DNA of 64,000 bases from Notospermus geniculatus (taxonomy: Eukaryota; Nemertea; Pilidiophora; Heteronemertea; Lineidae). Position 1 is the stretch's first letter. Each line of letters begins with the position of its first letter. Location: the NCBI GenBank assembly GCA_002633025.1, contig NMRB01000201.1, positions 201,156 through 265,155 of the forward strand, read 5' to 3'. The notes under the pieces are model-generated. The model saw nothing but the letters and a program-made list of their open reading frames with translations. It was not told where the DNA came from and searched no databases. Shown here piece after piece: positions 32,459-48,400 of the stretch. The position numbers were made by a program, and so were the translations under genes.

Positions 32459-33908
32459 TCTCCTCTTCACTTAGCTATTTCCATTGACCAAAGTATGCGT
32501 GCATCTTGTTACATGTACATTCCAAATGAAAACTAAATGTGTACGGTACATGTATTTATTAGTGAATGGTTGATTCCGCTATTCCAAAGGAAAATGTGCT
32601 TTAATCCAATTCCTTGAATGATTCATCCAGTATTTTTTTCTTCCCTTATGCCATATGTAATAAGAGTATATCTTTTTTTACAATTTGGTTTATTTTGATG
32701 ACAGAGTTAGCACTGTGTACCGGTGTAATATGCAATAAAAAAAGACTAATTCCATATACATGTATGTATCAAATATTTTATTCTCTGAAGACGTCTGAGA
32801 GATTCAACTGAAGTAAAATCTTCACAATAATGTGTGTATGGTAATCAACAATCACTCAGCTTCTGCAATGATAATGAAATCATATCTGACATGTCTAGAC
32901 TAATTCTCTGAAACAGTGCATTGGAAGAATTGATAAAATATTACATCAAAAGACATGTACACACACAGTGAATGAAAGACTTGCAAATCACTCTGCAATA
33001 ACTACCAGTGTCAGTTGTCATGGTGCTGTCTGAGAACAAGCAAGATTTCACAGCTAGAGATGGTCTTTGAGGTACATTGTATCTGGTTCTCATTCATTAA
33101 GACCTGTAGTCAGTGGTGCCACAATCTGAATTGGTGCCACCAGTCAGATTATGTGACCCTTGGAAGCCCCGGGTTATTATCTCTGGGGTAGGACTTGTGA
33201 ACACAAAAATCCCCCCTAAGGTGCAAAACAGAAGCACCATGATCAGTTGTTTCACCTGAGGGATGTTTTCAGGGCTCAAAGTTGCGACCAAATTGGTCGC
33301 ATTTGCGATCATAAATTCGCAGATGCGCCTGAAGAATATTTCCTTGTCGCATGTGTGCGATCGTCTTCTTCTCTTATTTTGCGACTACTTTCATCTCTAA
33401 GCGAGTGTATTCCTTCCTTAGTTGACTGCGAATAAATGTTTCAGCTCAGAGAAACTTTATACGCCAGCTGAAGATCGTCAAATGCTGCAAGTGTCCCGAC
33501 TTCAACATTTTCATCTGACATAGGTTGTTATGTTTCCAAGTCCATTTCTCTCAAACCCCTGACTGAATTCCTGTACAATCTATTTGGCTGTCATGTAGAA
33601 AGAATGCACTTTCCAGTCATATCAAATTTGTTTGCTAGATGTCTTCCAGTCAGGAGATATTTACTTAAATAACTTATCTCACTTCATAGCCGCATTGGTC
33701 ATCAACGATCTTTTGGCGCGAAAACTGGGCCACTCCAGTGTCACCATGGTCACTAATGTATGCAGAGCTGAGAGCACATGTCTGTGCATGAGTCATCAAG
33801 TTAGCACTAGATGGCGACACTGCTACTTTGTACAGGGTTTATCAATAAAACACAACATTTTGCACGATTTCTCTGCAGTGTGCATCACTGTAGAGTGTGT
33901 CAGCAATA
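32459..33908. other. QNG1 3' flank and spacer
   Basis: 3' UTR to about 32760, then spacer. A block at 33270-33430 with TTGCGACCAAATTGGTCGCA palindromes looks like an old repeat. No exon could be supported. The expected third exon of the upstream BOLA2 copy is not found here. A single N at 33909 marks a probable contig joint. Confidence 0.4.
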
Positions 33909-34022
33909 NCTAGCCCCAATTGCCAAGAAGTCAAGCCACAGTCCAGTGCTTGTCAATTCTTCTACAGTAATCCAGACAGAAGGAAATCAATCGATCAATC
34001 CTGTCCCTCGATCTTCACTCAC

Positions 34023-34494
34023 CGATGTCTCTGTAACAATGTTTTCCCAGCAAACTTATCAGAAACAATGAGAACATTGAAACTTGTGCCACAGCCACCA
34101 GACTGGTCCTCAATTTCCTGAAAAACAAAGTAGACAGAGCGTTAGCCAGGGCCAAACAGGCTTTAGGCCAACAACAAAATATCATGTACAATGTAGTTAT
34201 CCTGCCCTATCATAGGCTATTCACCATGTTCACTGTGCCAGCATGCTGCATCAGCTACAGAAGTTGACGGTCTGACTCTGATATCATGCATTTCTTATGT
34301 AGGGTGGTACCCCTCTTAGAAGGGTACCACCCTACATAAGAAATGCTACGGAGAACACTGACATCACACAAAAAATCACATCATCAATCTTCATGAACAT
34401 GAATATGATGAACTGATGGGTAATTTACCAAATGAACAGGTTCTAGCTCTGCTCGTATCTTCTCTTCTATTGCCTCCTTTATATTTGACATCAT
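34023..34494 (-). pseudogene. BOLA2: BOLA2, upstream copy lacking its last exon
   Basis: Exon 1 (34429-34494: [20 protein letters not shown] then HL) and exon 2 (34023-34117: [20 protein letters not shown] to LLQRHR) are intact and match the complete copy at 36004-37389. The terminal exon is missing because similarity between the copies stops at the N at 33909. It may be a partial duplicate or an assembly fragment of the other allele. Confidence 0.75.
34289..34347. repeat. 59-bp perfect-arm palindrome
   Basis: GCATTTCTTATGTAGGGTGG TACCC is mirrored by GGGTACCACCCTACATAAGA AATGC around a short CTCTTAGAA loop. The matching place in the second copy (about 37080-37165) has only the right arm, so the palindrome differs between copies. 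Confidence 0.8.
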
Positions 34495-34983
34495 AAGCTG
34501 AGACCTTGATGAAAAGTTTCAGTGTTTTATCAGTTGTCAGACTCTCATATACAGATTCTTGCACGTCTTGACCCAAATGAATTCTCTCGCGCAATGTCAA
34601 GTTCAATGGGGAATGGACCTGTCCGGAACGCAGCAAATTCGGAACGAATCCTTTCTGTGCTCTGCGCGAGATTGAATCGAAGTACTTCCTTCGTTCAACC
34701 TATCAGCAGATCAGTACAATGATCAACATGCATGCATGACATGGAACTGAAATTCCTCGCTTAAACTTCATTTACAGCGTCATTACGGAGAAAATCACAT
34801 CGTTCTTCTTTTCGGTAAGTGGAACAAACCCGACTTTGACAGATTACGCAATGTAAAATATGTAATTTTGTACGGTTATCGAGTAAAATGGGAAGAAAAT
34901 GTCAAAAATTGTCGATTTTTTTGTGAACGGGACAACGAAAGAAGTACCACCAATAGGTGGCCAGCTAGTACATCCGGCGAAAA

Positions 34984-35853
<870 letters not shown>

Positions 35854-36003
35854 TGAAAATGTTCAACCATCCCTTATTGCCTGTCTTTTTTATCCTTTCT
35901 GCTAATCTAGCTACTATTGTTGCATTGCTAGTTCATACCAGGCATGTAAAACCGTTAGCAGATGGTCAATACTGTCAATGGTACACATAATGTATCGCTC
36001 ATC

Positions 36004-37389
36004 TTACTTCTCATCTGCTTTCTGCTTCTGCCATTGTTCTGGTGTTAATGTCTTTTGCTGGAATGCATGGATGGATTTGATTTCCTTTGCTAAGATTCCA
36101 TTTACTAACCTGAAAGAGTGAATGAATACAAAAGTACCGGGTATTGAACTTTATGTCTGTTCTGCTACATTGCCAGGCACAGATTCAAGGGGGGGGGGCA
36201 CACAGGGACACATGCCCCCCCCCTTTTGGCCAACAAATCTGTGAAATATACTGTGAAATCCTGGAATTTGGAGCAAATCTTTGAAATCCACCACGGATTT
36301 CAATGTTTAGTAGCACAGGGGCCCCATCTTTTCCCAAATCCTGGCTAGCCCCAATTGCCAAGAAGTCAAGCCACAGTCCAGTGCTTGTCAATTCATCTAC
36401 AGTAATCCACACAGAAGGAAATCAATCGATCAATCCTGTCCCTCGATCTTCACTCACCGATGTCTCTGTAACAATGTTTTCCCAGCAAACTTATCAGAAA
36501 CAATGAGAACATTGAAACTTGTGCCACAGCCACCAGACTGGTCCTCAATTTCCTGAAAAACAAAGAAGACAGAGCGTTAGCCAGGGCCAAACAGGCTTTT
36601 TAGGCCAACAACAAAATATCATGTAGTTCGCCTGCCCTATCATCGGCTATTCACTGTGCCAGCGTGCATCAGCCGATAGCCAGTACTGGTACCCATCAGC
36701 CAAGGCTACTGGAAGTTGACGGTCTGACTCTGATATCATGCATCGCTGGCCACCATCTGGCATGTCAGGCAATGATTCAGTTAATGGGTGCGAGAATATT
36801 CAAATGTAGGCCTAGTCCATAGGATGTAGAGAACAAAGGAGGTGGATGGTGGTGTTGGCCTGCCGCTGTGCCGATTATTCGTCTCATTCTCATCTCATGA
36901 CATGTTCAATTGTCATTCTGACCATGAAGTACTTCCACCATTCCGACCGACCATGACAATGTTCTGACATCAGGTCGGCTGGTCGGGGACCCACGCGAGA
37001 TCTAGCGACGGCGCTGTTCGTTCCTAGAATTAGCGACGGTCGCTAATTTTAGGGACACTGACGTTACACCCCGGGTACCTTAAATCGGTGACCACCCTAT
37101 AAATTTACAGAGTAGGCCTAATGGGAAAACCTGGAATTTCAAGGGTGCCACCCTACTTAAGAAATCCTGCGGAGAACACTGATTTACATCAACAATGACA
37201 ACATTCACATGACATAGGCCTAGGCCCTCTCTGATCACAGAAATGAGAAATCACATTATATTAGGCCTATCAATCTTCATGAACTATCTATTGAACATGA
37301 TGAACTGATGATGGGTAATTTACCAAATGAACAGGTTCTAGCTCTGCTCGTATCTTCTCTTCTATTGCCTCCTTTATATTTGACATCAT
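36004..37389 (-). CDS. BOLA2: BolA-like protein 2
   Basis: Small cytosolic BolA protein. BOLA2 works with monothiol glutaredoxin GLRX3 in [2Fe-2S] cluster handling. Exons: 37324-37389, 36458-36552, 36004-36109; 267 nt, 88 residues, close to the 86 of human BOLA2. Hallmarks are [17 protein letters not shown], the LLQRHRLVN helix with the conserved His, and the C-terminal [14 protein letters not shown]. The donor and acceptor split the Arg codon of QRHR. The gene is head-to-head with SELO. All three exons are intact, so this is the functional copy. Confidence 0.93.
36180..36345. repeat. Dispersed G/C-tract repeat
   Basis: Begins with a long G run, contains CATGCCCCCCCCCTTTTGGC and blocks GTGAAATCCTGGAATTTGGA and GGATTTCAATGTTTAGTAGC. 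A related copy lies inverted at about 1160-1375. It sits between BOLA2 exons 3 and 2, just before the duplicated unit resumes at about 36345. Confidence 0.55.
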
Positions 37390-37493
37390 CAACTGAGACC
37401 TTGATCAAAAATTTCAGTGTTTTATCAGTTGTCAGAGATTCTTGACCCAAATGAATGCTCTCGCGCAATGTCAAATTCAATGGGGAATTGACC

Positions 37494-38252
37494 AACCGGA
37501 ACACCGGGACCAAATCCCGCGAGATATTGCGAGACTTGGGTTTGGGATTTAGTCCCGGAGGAAAAATCACCGCCGCCATCTTGAATATCTTATTGCGCCC
37601 CCACCTATAGCTGGGATAGTGACGCGGCGACCGAACCACCTGGATCTACTTTCGGACTACTTTGACTCATCCACTAGAAGATATAGTTCGGTGAAACTCA
37701 TCACTTTTGTGTCGAAAAAGAACCTAACGATGGCAGTTTTGGGTTAATTTAATACAATATGACACGCAAAAGTGAATTTTACTAAGATTTTGCGAGTTAT
37801 TGTGCGTTTTTGCTCGGCCAAATCGGGATTTCCCCGGGGTTCCCGCCATTATGCCATACAGTACAGAATGTACAGTGCACTGACATGCATTTCGCTGTTC
37901 TGATGCTGTGCGTCCACTGTGCGTTTGCCAGATTCCCAACACAATAAAATATGCTATTATGGGTTTTCTGATGTAAATATGCGAATAAATTGACTTAAAT
38001 ATAATTATTTCATCTGAAATCATCATAAAATACAATAAAAGTAGCAAATATTTATCAGAGAAATGTCATTTCTTCAGAACTACTTTTACCGCGGAAGTAG
38101 TTCTTCCACACCGGCGCTGTGAGGCGCGACGCATCACATAACCCTACGCAAAATGGCGGATTTGACTGTTGTTCGTCAGGGTCACAAACCGACGCAACGT
38201 CACCAGGTTTTTTGGAGGCTTGTGCCCTGTTGTTCAGGTTGGGGAATTGACC
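37494..38252. mobile_element. 759-bp insertion flanked by 13-bp direct repeats
   Basis: The complete BOLA2-SELO copy has this block; the upstream copy does not. It is bounded by direct repeats TGGGGAATTGACC (37481-37493 and 38240-38252). The upstream copy has a single TGGGGAATGGACC. This fits an insertion with target-site duplication. The interior is GC-rich at its ends and AT-rich in the middle. I see no terminal repeats or known transposase, so the element type is unknown. Confidence 0.6.
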
Positions 38253-38595
38253 TGTTCGGAACGCAGCAAATTCGGAACGAATCCTTTCTGTGCTCTGCGC
38301 GAGATTGAACCGTAGTACTTCCTTCGTTCAACCTTTCAGTAGAATGATCAACATGGAACAGAAATTCCTCGCTTAAACTTCATTTACAGCGTCATTACGG
38401 AGAAAATCACATCGTTTTGCTTTTCGGTAAGTTGAAGAAACTCTACTTTGACAGATTACGCAATGTAAAATATGTATTTTTTTACGGTTATCATGTAAAA
38501 TGGAAAGAAAATGTCAAAAATTGTCGAATTTTTTTGTGAATAGGACAACGAAAGAAGTACCACCAATAGGTGGCCAGCTAGTACATCCGGCGAAA

Positions 38596-40848
<2,253 letters not shown>

Positions 40849-41107
40849 AAGCCCTTTGAATGAAATTTCTGTTGGGTAGTTTCTGCTTGGTAGTTTAATT
40901 GACCTGTGATAAGGTGTTCATCCTCTCATGTACCTCGCCAACTGTATATCCTCTTTGAATCAATTCCACGGGTTGGGTTCATTTTTAAGATCGGGTCTTA
41001 TTTGACAGGTGATTGACCGCCTTCTCAACATACATTTTATTAGTGTGAGATACCGTTTTCATTTATAATATTAATAATAGATTTATTACAACCCTTGTGC
41101 AATGTAG

Positions 41108-41247
41108 AGTGGAACCTCTCTATTAAGGACACCTTCCTGAATTGAGAGCTGTCCTGATTACAGAGGTCAAAATGAATAGAAATGGCCGGTTTGGAACTGA
41201 ACTTTGGTGTCCTTAATAGAGAGGTGTCTGCTGAGAGAGGTTCCACT
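41108..41247. mobile_element. MITE, AGTGGAACCTC ends (copy 2)
   Basis: 140 bp starting AGTGGAACCTCTCTATTAAG and ending GAGAGGTTCCACT, with GGTGTCCTTAATAGAGAGGT inside. It lies downstream of SELO and is duplicated with the segment at 48862-49001. Confidence 0.85.
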
Positions 41248-41310
41248 GAATTTCATAGTTTAGACGACATGTTCGGTAATGGTAATCATGTGATTGTGAT
41301 TCTTGAGAAT

Positions 41311-41480
41311 GGGAGCTGTCAGCGAGTTGACCACTAGGTGTCACTAGGGCCCAATTCAATGCATCTAGCGGACCCAGTCATTATCGATCGAGCAGCGATC
41401 ATAATAGATTTCCTGTACATTTGGTCCGCTAAGACTGTGCTGCCATCTGTTAGCAATATGCGCGGCTGACTGCTCCTATT
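41311..41480. other. 170-bp block present only in copy 1
   Basis: Between GAGAAT and GTTGGTATGTC. In copy 2 these flanks are joined directly (GAGAATTGTTGG, about 49062). It contains GCGGACC and GGTCCGC in opposite orientation. It could be an insertion in copy 1 or a deletion in copy 2. Confidence 0.7.
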
Positions 41481-42612
41481 GTTGGTATGTCTTATGTTTT
41501 ATGATGTAGCATTTACTGGAGAATATTTTTAGAATAATAAATCCTGTAGATGTACTCAAGTGACCCTCTGTCATTCAGTGTCTCTGTCACTCGCTGGGCA
41601 TGTATTGGTGACCTCGCTGCAACCCTGTCTGATCAGTGACCGTCTGTAGTAGACAGTGCCTCTCTATCTTTGTTCATGTGCAGTGATCTCAGGAACGAAC
41701 CTCAGAAAGAATTAAACTCAAAGACAACTGTGACTTTTAAGTGTGTGATTTATTGATATGTAACAGTGAGATAACTGGGACGGAATTTGAATATGAATAT
41801 GAATATTATAGTTTCAATTTGCATCACAAACATGATCACAATGTCAAAAAACTTTCTTAGTGCTTGCTTCCTTCCTCACCACACACGTGGTGAAAAAGGA
41901 AGTGAATGCTGAGAACCAATACCGGTACTATACCCTCCGTAGCAAGACTGGCTTATCCGTTAATTAACTCGTCTCCTATTCCTATGATGAGTGCACTGTG
42001 AAAGGGTCACGAACCAGTCAAGTTACCGATCTGTACATCCTGCTGAACTTTCCTAAAAGTCTATCTTGTGAAGAGGAAATCCTTAGGCAAAGAAGAATGC
42101 GTGCATATTACAACATCAATTACTTTTGTTCGAATGTATGGCAGATGAGCTTGTTCATGAAGATGAGTTTATGTCCGGAAAATATCACCAGAATGGAGAA
42201 CAGAACAACTCTCCAAATTCCGTGTCTTCGTCTGGTTCTCAATTGGCGTAGGTTAACAAGCCTGGTCAGCATCAATCAAAATGTTCACAGGTGTAGTGAT
42301 GAGAATGCCTCCCAGCCCACAATCCCAGTTTATTTTTTGGAGGACACTCCAAAACAGAGAGATCTGTTTATCACTGCCTCCCTAATTGCCACATGGTGGC
42401 TTGTAACATCAATCTGTTGTTTGGAACCATTGGTAAACAGGGGCAGTGAAAAATATTACACCGGAATGTCCTCTTATCCGATAGGTTTTAGCCATGTGAA
42501 GTACTTTACAAAGAAAATAAACAAATGTACGAATAATTCATGGTATGAAAGTACTGCATTCCCTCCACTAATGACGCTAATGCCACGTTTTTTTTGCCTG
42601 ACTTAATCGGAT

Positions 42613-45600
42613 TCATTTGCAAGGTTCTCCGAACGAAGCAACACAAGATGTTGACCACTTGTTGTCGGTCCCTTTTACATACAGGCCTTTCTTGGTTACT
42701 GGAAAAGATCAAATTAGATTTGCAATTAGGCCTTCTGAAATCTGAATAAGGTATCTACAGTAGGAGAAGTAGAGAGTGACCTGATTCTTTCCTCAGAAGG
42801 TTATCATAGTCAGACTGTGGTCTGGTCAGTTCCTTGCCCTTCAACAGGCCTATCCCTTGGCCTGAGTTTGATTGAGGCCAAGACGATAATCTGTGCAGAG
42901 ACTCACCTCCCCAGGCAACATTCATTGTCGGACATTTCCAGGTGTCCTCGGCTGTAATTGTTTCAGGTTTATCAGGTAAGGTGTTGACAAATAGTATCGG
43001 CTTGTGCTTGACCAGGATGGCTTGATTCAACTTCGAGCAGTCAGCAACTGGATTGCGACTCCAATATTCCTGATCATAAGTGACGACATTATCCAGATTC
43101 TTCGCCAGCCCGACTGTCTTTGCATCAATGGTGGGGCGGTTGCTGCCTAAGTCCTTCTTTTGCTCAAGGCACTGGATGTTGACAACGTTGTCATCAACAG
43201 CTGGAGAAAGATGAGTGAGATATTGGCATCCTCCCACAGCAGGATATTTGTCTCGCTCCTCTTTGTACGCTCGCAGAATGATGTGGATGAAGAGGAGCGA
43301 AGTAAAAACCCCTGCTTGGGGAGGATGGATATTGGTGATGCTTCATACAGCAATCATCTCAAAAGATACTGAACCTGCAGAACTGAGGCAGATTTCTTGA
43401 ATTAACGGGAGGTGTAGACAACAAGTTCAAGAGCAGGCAGTTGGATGGACTGTTCGGTCAGATTAGTAAGTCTACTAACAAGGGGGATGCCACAAAAGTG
43501 CAGGAGGAAGATCAAGTCAAAGACCTAAAAGGACAAAGCAAACTGGCCTCCAAGTGCAAAATACGACAGCAACACTGGCTCTGAATTAGTCAAATGACAA
43601 TTTTCTGTCTAGAGGGAATCGCATCAAAACCCATCGACTTACGAGTCCACGATTTTCCCATATCCGCCGTGAAAGAACACACTGGCAGTTTCCTGAAAAC
43701 GCAGAGTAATGTCTCTGTGTGAGTTGAAACAGCCGAACATGGAGAAATGAACCCAGTTTGAGGGCCTATATCGTCAACAAGTTGCCTGATTGGCCAATTT
43801 TCATAGTTACAGACGGTGGGCAAATAGGACCAGTACGATTTTTTAGTACCGTAGTGTGTGGTCTCTATTTTTCCCTGCAAGGGACTGAATGAAAAGATCA
43901 TCACATGGTCCTAAATATCTCAACTTACCCAACTTCAGGTACCGTGCAGACATACAGTTCGCAGGTACTTGGGTCAACAATGTAACTTCTTTCAAGGTAA
44001 GTGGAAGGAGTGGTACTCTTACAAATATCTGAAACAAGTACATGTGAGCTACCTAAGTCAAAAGTAAGCTCTAAGCTTTTGAGCGTGTGCTACTCTAGGA
44101 TCTTGCCCTTACAAGCACTTCTACCTTCGCTCACTCCAATGGAGCCTAAACATGCTAAAAGGTGAAATGACCATACGCCTAATGTCAAGATGTGTGGTAC
44201 TCTAGGTACCCACAGTCATAGAGTTGATGTTGATGTAAAAAGCCTGTGTCCACTCTCCGAACATTTGTTGCTCACAAGGGTTGCTGCCAATCTGGTCTGC
44301 CTACGGAGAATGGGTTTAAAGACCATCTTCATCATGATATGATATGTAGCCAATCACCATGATTACCAATTGAAGAGAATTCCTGTAAAATACCTAGGCT
44401 TACCTTCGGGTTTTACATCCGAAGAGATTGCACACCCATTCAGCTTTATTCCAAGTTTGTAAGTGTCTGTTTGTTTGCTTGTCTTGGTAGGCAGCAACCT
44501 GACGTAGCGGCCCTTGAACCGCTTCTCACCCAAAGCAACCACAGCATAGTTCTTGTCCTTGTCGAGGGATGCAATGGTGAAAGTCTGAAATAGAACATTG
44601 AGCATGGACAGGCTCAAGTTTGACCACCGTTTTGCGAAAGCATAGGCCCGGGCCTGTCAACAGAAAAACTTCTGCAACTTTTCAGCATCAACTGCTGATT
44701 GGTCATATCCCCCACCGATCAAGCCAACATGAAAGTATTGTAAGTCCTTCTGCAGCAATCATTCCTCTCTCAGGGCAGGACAGGCTGGACATGCCCAATC
44801 ATGAGTGCTTCTCAGATACTTTTGTGGCAGAAGGCTTAGCTCTGTTGGGAAATTTACCTTCGGTTTGTCCGGAGCATCGTCAACATAATGCCAAAGCATG
44901 CCTTCTTCACTGTATTGCAATTGGAATGCATTGACGTAGTTAGTTTTATCGGCAGGATCAGCTATGATAGTGACGCTGGACACCGCGACCTGGTTGCCAA
45001 AGTTGACCTGAAGAAAGAGACGTCTTGTAACTTCAGCAAAGAACAGATGATCCACGAGTCCTCAGTGCAATATGCTTAGTCAGTTGTCAGAGTAAGAGTT
45101 TTCCTTTTTATTTTACAAAAAGATACTTTCATACCACCATTTGATAGTCAAATACAGAAAATGTAAGACCTACGCCCAGTTGCGAGAAGGTCAATTCCCG
45201 GTAACAAAAAACGGCTGCTGGTTGTTGGTTGTGCTCTTACTTGGATGTACTCCTTGAACCCGGGTCGTTTCGGGAGCACAAAAGGACTTCGTGCTTTGCC
45301 GTCTATTGCGATGGTCGAACCAGATATCTGACAATTTTTGACCTTCGTGCTGTCTTCCACTCCAAGATTGCTATTGCAAGCTGTTGAAAAGAGAGTAGGC
45401 TACCGGTATACATGTATATACAAGTAAAGCAATTTTTGTAACAATCTGCTCAGCGGAATGATGGCATAGAGGTTGCCATGTCGGCTTGAGCAGTGCAGCG
45501 TTCTTTACTTTATCTTACCTTCTGTTCCAAAGGTGAAGTTTGTGAAGGACATCTTGGAAGCGTACTTCGGCGTTGCTGCCTTGCCGGTAAAGACTGCGTC

Positions 45601-48397
45601 CGCTGCAATCGTGACCAATGCATCTGGACTGCCCTTTTCAAATACTTTGTTGGGATCTACAGCGATACTGAGAACGACCTTGTAGGTGTCGACGAAATAG
45701 ATCAGAGGAATCTGGAAGTAGGAAAGACGGTAAGGAATTTGCAAAGCCTGCATAGAAAAACACTCTGTTGGTATCGATGGAGATGTCGATGATAGTGTTT
45801 CCAGTGTCCTACTTCAATCCAACGAGTTCCCAGTGTGGGTGCACGCACGGTGGGGTGAATGGAAATATCGATGGCAGCATTTCGATTTCTTCATTAAGAG
45901 AAGTTCAGTTGCATTTCAGTAGTGTCAGAAAGGATGTCATTGAAGATTTTCTGAAGAAAATTTTAGAAGTTCTGAAGAATGAATGACCATCCTTCATTTG
46001 AGTGCCTTACCGTCACTTCCACTCCAACCTTTACTTCGTTCGCTTTGACAGTAGCCGCCTTGAGCTTGGGCTCGACGGAAACGATGCTTTTATACTTGGT
46101 GAAACTTGGGATCATGACTGTAGCAATGACATTCCTCGCCCAAGCGGTGGATTTAAGAGTGTGGTTAACGGCAACCACCAATTTGAGGTCCTGCCTGCAA
46201 GGAGGATAAAAGAGAAAACCATAAGAATCAGGGCTCTGAAACATGTCCATTCTAGTTCGTGTCTTGAATCATCAGCGTCCCTATAAACTCTGCCCCAGTA
46301 TCCTCAAACCCCACATGTATTGGTTACTTATACATGTCATAAAACTACCACAGGTAGGCAGAGGGTGTAGCGATGTCACAACCCTTGGTCGTCATGATCC
46401 CCTCCCAGATTATCTTCATTGATGCAAATAACGAGGAGCGATTAAAAAAATGCACACATGCAGCTCAACATCATCCTCACACCCAGGGTCTTCACAATTG
46501 GCTCCCCTTCTTGCGCTTGATTCAGAGGGAAACTTGATTCAGAGGGAGGGTACGACCGTAAATGATCTGAGATACTGAGGATGGCTCAACATTGGATGCT
46601 GGGCCAATACTAAACGAAAATCCTGTGAATTGATGGCTGGTCATACATATAGATCAACTCTGCCTGCTGCATTGCTTGTGTTAAGAAAGGCTAACTGTCA
46701 TACGTACCCACTTAGGATTGTCCCCTTGTTCTCAACCGTCATATTCAGAGAGACTTCTGGAACCTTTGGTGTGATATCCCGCTTGAATTGTCTTTCAAAT
46801 TTTGCAACGACCTTCTCAAAACGAAGCACTTGGGTGGTAAACTTCACGATAGAGTTAGCTGTGGCTGTATCATCCTCGCAAATGACAGTTTCAAAGGCCA
46901 CGCAGAAGCTGTTGTCAAGGCCACTATTCTTGTTCCATTCAGATCGGTAAAGGATCCCTGAGTGGAAGGTGAGGTACCGGTAACAGAGTTATTCAGAACC
47001 ATTTTTTCAAGGCAGGGTCACCAGTGATTTTGTAAATGCATGGAGCTGATGACGGACTTTCTCAGCTTTGTAACTATAGGCCTAGGCCCAACTTAACATG
47101 CTTAACGGTGCAAGTACCAGCCTATAGGTGGAGAACATTATGTGAAATTCTTTTAGCAAGGGCTTGTTTGCCTTGGGACAACCCTTTCAAACTCACCTGT
47201 ACTTGTGATCTTTGGTGTCACAGCTATCACTTTCGTCATCTGAGTCGTGGAAGCCGCGGAAGAGGTCGTCAGTGACTCAAATTTCATCTCTTCTTTCCCG
47301 CAATATGCAATGCTACCACCAACTTTCTCCAACCTGACTCTGTCAAATGCAATCACTGCTTTCCCACCAACGAGCTCAGACTCAATCTTGATGGTGTATT
47401 CAGCTGTCATCTCGGTCATCATAATACACAATATCCAGACAGTTCGGTTGTTGAAGTTGACCGTGGGCACAAGGTCTAGGGGTTTCAGGTGGGCTACCTG
47501 GCGCATGTCCTTCTGCAATGCAGCAAAATATCATAGTTGGAAAATACATGAACCTTGTCACCTCAACCAAGACATAATAAGAATCAAAGGATTAGAAGAT
47601 GCCATCGCCTCCACGTACCTGGTAATCCAGCAACTTGTCTGTGACTTCAATCTCTACTGGTGTGCCCACCGTCACAGTTCCTTTGTCTGCGTATTTCGCC
47701 GCGGCTGTCAACTTGAATTTATCACCGGAGACCGCACCAGCACCCTTCGGTACAAATGCAACTACTTCGATTTGTAACTGGAATTGAAAATTGATGCAGG
47801 GTAAAACTTCTTTGCCATAACATGGAACTCCTTTCATTCAAATCTTGCAACTATCCGCCTTCACACTCCATCCAAATCTGTGGGTAAAGTAGCCAACTTA
47901 CCCTGATTGTGTTAGCAGCAGACCGGCAGACCAACCATAATAGCCTAGTGGTTATCATGTCTGCTTAGCAAGCAGCAGGTCCCGGGTTCGAATCCAGCAT
48001 GGGCCATGTGATTAATCATACCTGGCTCTTCACGTCCATCGGATAGGAGAGTAAGCCGTAGTGCGTTGTGCTTGTACTTTGCATCTTTGCAAGTTAAAAG
48101 ACCCCGTCCAAGTGTGGAACATGATTAGCTTGTGATGGCCTCTTACCGGTACATACTTACCAGGGCTGATAATGCTTTGGCTTCGGCCCTGATGGAAAAA
48201 TACAATAAAATACATGCTATCCAGGAAGTGATCAAGAAAATCAAGATTACAAAATATGTCCTCACCTGGTTGTCCTTATGAGCTGTGTCAGTTGTCTCCG
48301 CCATGTTGCTGACCAAACCAATTTCGAGGCTTGCCTTGTGGAAAGTCACATTACTGTTCGAAGATGTCAGTTTCAGTGTGCAAGCTGTCCCGTTAAC
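42613..48397 (-). pseudogene. Repeat/F5-8C secreted protein, headless duplicate
   Basis: Fourteen 3' exons of the gene at 50203-63500, all in frame: the remnant 48266-48397, then 47619-47777, 47197-47512, 46708-46957, 46011-46194, 45519-45711, 45241-45380, 44858-45007, 44404-44584, 43929-44028, 43643-43692, 42907-43230, 42613-42698. The first exon is cut at the duplication junction, leaving no start or signal peptide. Exon lengths equal those of the other copy and amino-acid changes are few (about 3%). It is a truncated gene copy, or the second haplotype. The closing residues are VASFGEPCK. Confidence 0.8.
47941..48225 (+). mobile_element. tRNA-derived SINE, family 1
   Basis: A-box TAGCCTAGTGG (47941-47951) and B-box GGTTCGAATCC (47985-47995), both exact pol III consensus. 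A body with GGCTCTTCACGTCC follows, then an end CAGGGCTGATAATGC...GGCCCTGATGG and an A-rich tail. It lies in an intron of the repeat-protein gene; its duplicate is at 55531. Confidence 0.9.
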
Positions 48398-48400
48398 GCA

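Noticed and set aside
34899-34983. Longer SELO N-terminus starting MSKIVDFFVNG
   Set aside because: The matching region of the complete copy has a one-base length difference that shifts this frame, so it is likely 5' UTR. The internal ATG (34984/38596) is conserved in both.
38152-38306. Short plus-strand frame MADLTVVRQGHK... at the end of the 759-bp insertion
   Set aside because: It has good start context but runs out of the insertion into the SELO 5' region, with no conserved motif.
41998-42606. Plus-strand open frame of about 200 codons, also present in the other duplicate at 49588-50244
   Set aside because: It begins with GTG, lies antisense to the 3' end of the repeat-protein gene, resembles no known protein, and the copies are too similar for frame conservation to mean much.
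42755-42906. Extension of the repeat-protein exon to a stop after a leucine run (SGHSLLLLL)
   Set aside because: A strong donor (GGAG/GTGAGT at 42907) precedes it, and splicing to 42613-42698 keeps the frame to a sensible Cys-containing end in both copies.
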